Below, piece by piece: positions 61,639 to 64,000 of a stretch of 64,000 nucleotides of DNA. The notes under the pieces were generated by a model. The model worked only from the letters and a program-made list of their open reading frames with translations, was not told the origin of the DNA and did no database searches. The stretch is taken from assembly GCF_022378355.1 (NCBI RefSeq), contig NZ_JAKMAJ010000005.1, positions 245,082-309,081 of the forward strand, given 5' to 3'. The stretch comes from Brenneria bubanii (GTDB lineage: Bacteria > Pseudomonadota > Gammaproteobacteria > Enterobacterales > Enterobacteriaceae). The stretch's first letter is position 1, and each line of letters opens with the position of its first letter. Both the position numbers and the translations under genes were made by a program.

Positions 61639-61655
61639 CTTAAGATTCTGTTAAG
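61639..61655. promoter_or_regulatory. Putative QseB/PmrA-type direct repeat
   Basis: CTTAAGATTCTGTTAAG: two TTAAG half-sites 11 bases apart, one helical turn, between divergent qseB and ygiW. It matches the TTAA-spaced repeats bound by QseB and PmrA-type regulators. Confidence 0.65.
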
Positions 61656-61737
61656 AACATTTTGTTTTACTTCTTTGGAAACATAAAAATGCGCGGTTTT
61701 ACCGCCATGCAACGAAGAGAGAGAAGGAAACTAAACG

Positions 61738-62145
61738 ATGAAAAAAACAGCCGCTATAGTCGCTATCGCTGCATTGTGTTCAGCGCCGGTTTTTGCCGCT
61801 CAGACCGGTGGGTATCTCGCGCCGACGAATACCCAAACCGCTCAAGTTCAAAAGCACCCTGGCGGGTTTACTGGTCCTGACGGCAGCGTAACGACGGTCG
61901 TAAAAGCAAAAGAGATGAAAGATGACAGTTGGATTATTCTACGTGGCACGATCGATCAGCGTATCGGCGATGAAGATTACCTGTTCCGCGATGCGTCCGG
62001 CAGCATTACGGTTGAAATTGATAATAAATACTGGAATGGACAAAACGTCTCGCCTCAAGACAAGGTTGAGCTGCAAGGCGAGCTCGATAAAAGCTTCAGT
62101 TCGGCAGAACTGGATGTAAAGCAGGTAAGAATCATTCGCGGATAA
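61738..62145 (+). CDS. ygiW: YgiW/VisP family periplasmic OB-fold protein
   Basis: A 135-residue secreted protein. The signal peptide ends about residue 21 (SAPVFAAQTG). The mature part is the BOF (bacterial OB-fold) domain: VVKAKEMKDDSWIILRGTID, DEDYLFRDASGSITVEID, SPQDKVELQGELDKSF. Homologues include YgiW of E. coli and VisP of Salmonella, tied to stress resistance and virulence. It is divergent from qseBC and probably controlled by QseB. Confidence 0.92.
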   Translation: MKKTAAIVAIAALCSAPVFAAQTGGYLAPTNTQTAQVQKHPGGFTGPDGSVTTVVKAKEMKDDSWIILRGTIDQRIGDEDYLFRDASGSITVEIDNKYWNGQNVSPQDKVELQGELDKSFSSAELDVKQVRIIRG

Positions 62146-62239
62146 AGCTTTTAACTCACAACATACCGACAGCCTGAAAGGTGAATGGTATATAAAGTTG
62201 AAACTTTGTCGTCCAGCCTATTTTTTATCTGCAGGCTAA

Positions 62240-62251
62240 CGAAACGTTTCG
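62240..62251. promoter_or_regulatory. LacI-family operator (RbsR-type palindrome)
   Basis: CGAAACGTTTCG, a perfect 12-base palindrome of the LacI/RbsR type (GAAACGTTTC core), 163 bases before rbsK. It resembles the operator in front of rbsD in E. coli. With rbsDACB gone it may now control rbsK alone, or be a relic. Confidence 0.65.
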
Positions 62252-62414
62252 CTGCCGGAGTGGTTTTTCCGATGTAGCCCATGCTTTTAGCTGGTTCGGT
62301 ATCGGGCGCCCGTTAGGGATCCCAACGCCTATCTTCCGATGCGCTAGGAAATACGATTAAATTGGCTAATCAGGCGAAAAAGCCAGCCATCATAAACAGA
62401 TCGGAGTCAGCAAA

Positions 62415-63341
62415 ATGAAAACGGGTAAGCTGGTGGTACTGGGCAGTATAAATGCCGATCATATTCTCAACCTGGCGCAATTCCCATCTCCGGGGGAAAC
62501 GGTGATCGGTAAGCAATATCGTGTCGCTTTTGGCGGTAAAGGGGCTAATCAGGCGGTCGCCGCTGGTCGCAGTGGCGCGAATATTTCTTTTATTGCCTGC
62601 GTCGGTGATGATGATATCGGCGCCAGTATCCGTCGACAATTAAGCGAAGACCGTATTGACGTGTCGGCGGTCGAAGCGGTTCCCGGTCAAACAACCGGCG
62701 TGGCCTTAATTTTTGTCAACGGCGAGGCCGAGAACATGATCGCGGTTAACGCCGGAGCGAATGCCGCCGTTACGCCTGATTATCTCCATCGCCATTATCA
62801 GAAAATTATTGATGCGTCCGCCTTATTGATGCAGTTGGAATCACCGTTGGAAACGGTGACGATGGCAGCCAGACTGGCGCATGAAAACCATACTCTGGTT
62901 ATTTTGAATCCTGCTCCGGCCTGTGAACTTCCCGATGAATTACTGTCTCTGGTCGATATCATTACGCCTAATGAAACGGAAGCTCAACGCCTGACGGGCA
63001 TTTGCGTGGAGAGCGAAGAAGACGCGGCCCGCGCTTCTCAGGTCTTGCATGAAAAAGGTATCGCCACCGTATTGATTACATTAGGCAACCGTGGCGTGTG
63101 GTTGAGTTCCAAGGGGGAAGGACAACGCATACCCGGCTATCAGGTTCAGGCAGTAGACACCATTGCCGCTGGAGATACGTTCAATGGCGCGCTGATCACG
63201 GCGCTGCTGGAGGGGCAGACGATGTCGGCGGCCGTTAAATTCGCGCACGCCGCCGCCGCGATCGCCGTTACACGCTTCGGCGCTCAGTCGTCTGTACCAT
63301 GGCGTGATGAGATAGATGCTTTTTTGCAATCCTCAAGATGA
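62415..63341 (+). CDS. rbsK: Ribokinase
   Basis: A 308-residue PfkB-family sugar kinase converting ribose to ribose-5-phosphate. The substrate site VLGSINADHILNLAQFPSPG and GGKGANQAVAAGRSG, and the catalytic Asp in VDTIAAGDTFNGALI, are intact; the usual GAGD reads AAGD. GGAG precedes the ATG. The ribose ABC transporter genes that normally precede it (rbsDACB) are absent, and its regulator gene rbsR is broken just downstream, so it now stands alone between ygiW and the rrn operon. Confidence 0.93.
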   Translation: MKTGKLVVLGSINADHILNLAQFPSPGETVIGKQYRVAFGGKGANQAVAAGRSGANISFIACVGDDDIGASIRRQLSEDRIDVSAVEAVPGQTTGVALIFVNGEAENMIAVNAGANAAVTPDYLHRHYQKIIDASALLMQLESPLETVTMAARLAHENHTLVILNPAPACELPDELLSLVDIITPNETEAQRLTGICVESEEDAARASQVLHEKGIATVLITLGNRGVWLSSKGEGQRIPGYQVQAVDTIAAGDTFNGALITALLEGQTMSAAVKFAHAAAAIAVTRFGAQSSVPWRDEIDAFLQSSR

Positions 63342-63396
63342 TTTTTGACAATCATGACAGATGTCGTCCGTTTAGGAGGAGGGCCTCCTATAAAGT

Positions 63397-63658
63397 TTCT
63401 CCAATGATGCGATGGCTGTTGGCGTTTATTATGCGTTGTATCCGTGCGGGCTTTCAGTTGCTGAAGATATGGCGGTTATTGATTGTGGCGATATTCACTG
63501 GCTTGCTTCAGTCGCCACCGCTTAAGATAATTCATCAGCCTAAGGATGAACTCGGCGAGCTGGCGGTTGATACACTGCGGTATCGTCTGGAACAGCATAC
63601 TGAAGCAAATGTTCTGGCGCTTACTCCGGAATTGGTAGTACGTAATTCTGTTGGATAA
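63397..63658 (+). pseudogene. rbsR: Remnant of rbsR (ribose operon repressor), C-terminal part only
   Basis: Two frames together read as the end of RbsR. The first (from 63397) gives NDAMAVGVYYALYPCGLSVA, then EDMAVIDCGDIHWLASV, and stops; after a frameshift near 63505-63530 the second gives PPLKIIHQPKDELGELAVD, then TLRYRLEQ and a plausible C-terminus to the stop at 63658. E. coli RbsR has the same blocks in one frame (NDAMAVGVYQALYQA; IHQPKDELGELAID). The DNA-binding domain and about three quarters of the gene are missing. A non-functional relic. Confidence 0.88.
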
Positions 63659-63771
63659 CCAGTTTCACGCATTGTTTGAGTTGATTAACGCTCAAAAAGA
63701 CGGCATAGCGCTGTCTTTCCCGCCGGGTTGCCGAAAAAAAACGCACTCAATCATTTTTTTGCATTTAGCGC

Positions 63772-63799
63772 TTGTCAGGCGCCGAGAAGTCCCTATAAT
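63772..63799 (+). promoter_or_regulatory. rRNA operon promoter P1
   Basis: -35 TTGTCA (63772-63777), 16-base spacer, -10 TATAAT (63794-63799), then a GCGC-rich discriminator as in rrn P1 promoters (CCCTATAATGCGC). An A/T-rich upstream stretch (63734-63760) fits an UP element. Growth-rate and stringent control are expected. Confidence 0.93.
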
Positions 63800-63868
63800 G
63801 CGCTCCCACTGACACGGCAACAGCGATTACGCAGTTACCGGGTGAGTAAGAAGCCAGGCAATAATCAC

Positions 63869-63896
63869 TTGACTTCACAGCGGAAAAGCATAATAT
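63869..63896 (+). promoter_or_regulatory. rRNA operon promoter P2
   Basis: -35 TTGACT (63869-63874), 16-base spacer, -10 TAATAT (63891-63896), about 97 bases after P1, the usual P1-P2 distance in enterobacterial rrn operons. Confidence 0.85.
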
Positions 63897-63902
63897 ATGC
63901 CG

Positions 63903-64000
63903 CCCGCGCCACAGGATAATGTGGCACTGCTCTTTAACAATTTAATCAGACAATCTGTGTGGGCACTCACAAGACCGTATCGGCTAACGATATAAAAAAA
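63903..64000 (+). ncRNA. rrn leader with boxA (16S gene beyond the window)
   Basis: The transcript leader contains boxA, TGCTCTTTAACAA (63928-63940), the NusB/S10 antitermination site, followed by TTTAATCAGACAATCTGTGT typical of enterobacterial rrn leaders. The window ends before the 16S rRNA start. Confidence 0.9.

Noticed and set aside
63338-63658. 106-codon ORF after rbsK as a new small gene
   Set aside because: Its second half is the RbsR C-terminus and its first half is out of frame with RbsR, so it is a pseudogene remnant rather than a novel protein.

Overview
The window looks like a chromosomal segment of a plant-associated Enterobacterales bacterium, most likely Pectobacteriaceae (Brenneria/Dickeya/Pectobacterium relatives). 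The genus is an inference. The evidence is the enterobacterial gene order around oriC (atpIBEFHAGDC, rsmG, mnmG, oriC, mioC, asnC, viaA-ravA, kup), near-Escherichia protein sequences for the Pst, Glm and Atp proteins, and a true ACC deaminase gene, which is typical of plant-associated bacteria. No tRNA, CRISPR array or intact insertion sequence was seen. The start of an rRNA operon (promoters and leader only) lies at the right edge.

Layout. (a) 1-8935: a catabolic locus with a split polar amino acid ABC transporter, 5-oxoprolinase-type genes (PxpA-, PxpB- and PxpC-like), a carrier-like lipoyl domain without its lysine, a short-chain dehydrogenase, a Nac-like LysR regulator and a class I aminotransferase. 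It probably imports and degrades a lactam or amino acid derivative. (b) 9289-12133: an EamA exporter and a three-lipoprotein operon (CsgG family, DUF4810, DUF799). (c) 13052-16236: the yieE, adeP (yieG) and yieH block. (d) 16255-20601: a second polar amino acid transporter without an ATPase, an Lrp-type regulator and acdS. (e) 21135-29049: a LysR regulator and a dipeptide-type ABC operon whose last ORF is an in-frame fusion of an ABC ATPase with an M20 peptidase. (f) 29492-34243: pstSCAB-phoU behind two PHO boxes, with palindromic repeats on its flank and inside it. (g) 34537-38598: an accessory insertion with an effector-like/membrane protein pair, a DUF4026/DUF2314 protein and a DUF3592 protein. 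(h) 38669-49303: glmUS and the ATP synthase operon. (i) 49928-54047: rsmG, mnmG, oriC, mioC, asnC. (j) 54231-59331: viaA, ravA and kup. (k) 59507-64000: qseBC and ygiW where E. coli has rbsDACB, then rbsK, a broken tail of rbsR, and the rrn promoters.

How the parts work together. The housekeeping half is core metabolism: phosphate uptake under PhoB control, UDP-GlcNAc synthesis (GlmS feeding GlmU), F1Fo ATP synthase, replication initiation with its GATC-rich origin, and potassium uptake. The left half is scavenging. Three ABC systems bring in small nitrogen compounds, which neighbouring enzymes (oxoprolinase, aminotransferase, ACC deaminase, M20 peptidase) would convert to central metabolites or ammonia, each under a local LysR or Lrp regulator.

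The most unusual items are the ABC ATPase-M20 fusion with a repeat-derived linker, the carrier protein lacking the biotin/lipoyl lysine, the eroded rbs operon, the missing asnA beside asnC with repeat sequence at the junction, and the effector-like pair inserted between pstS and glmS.
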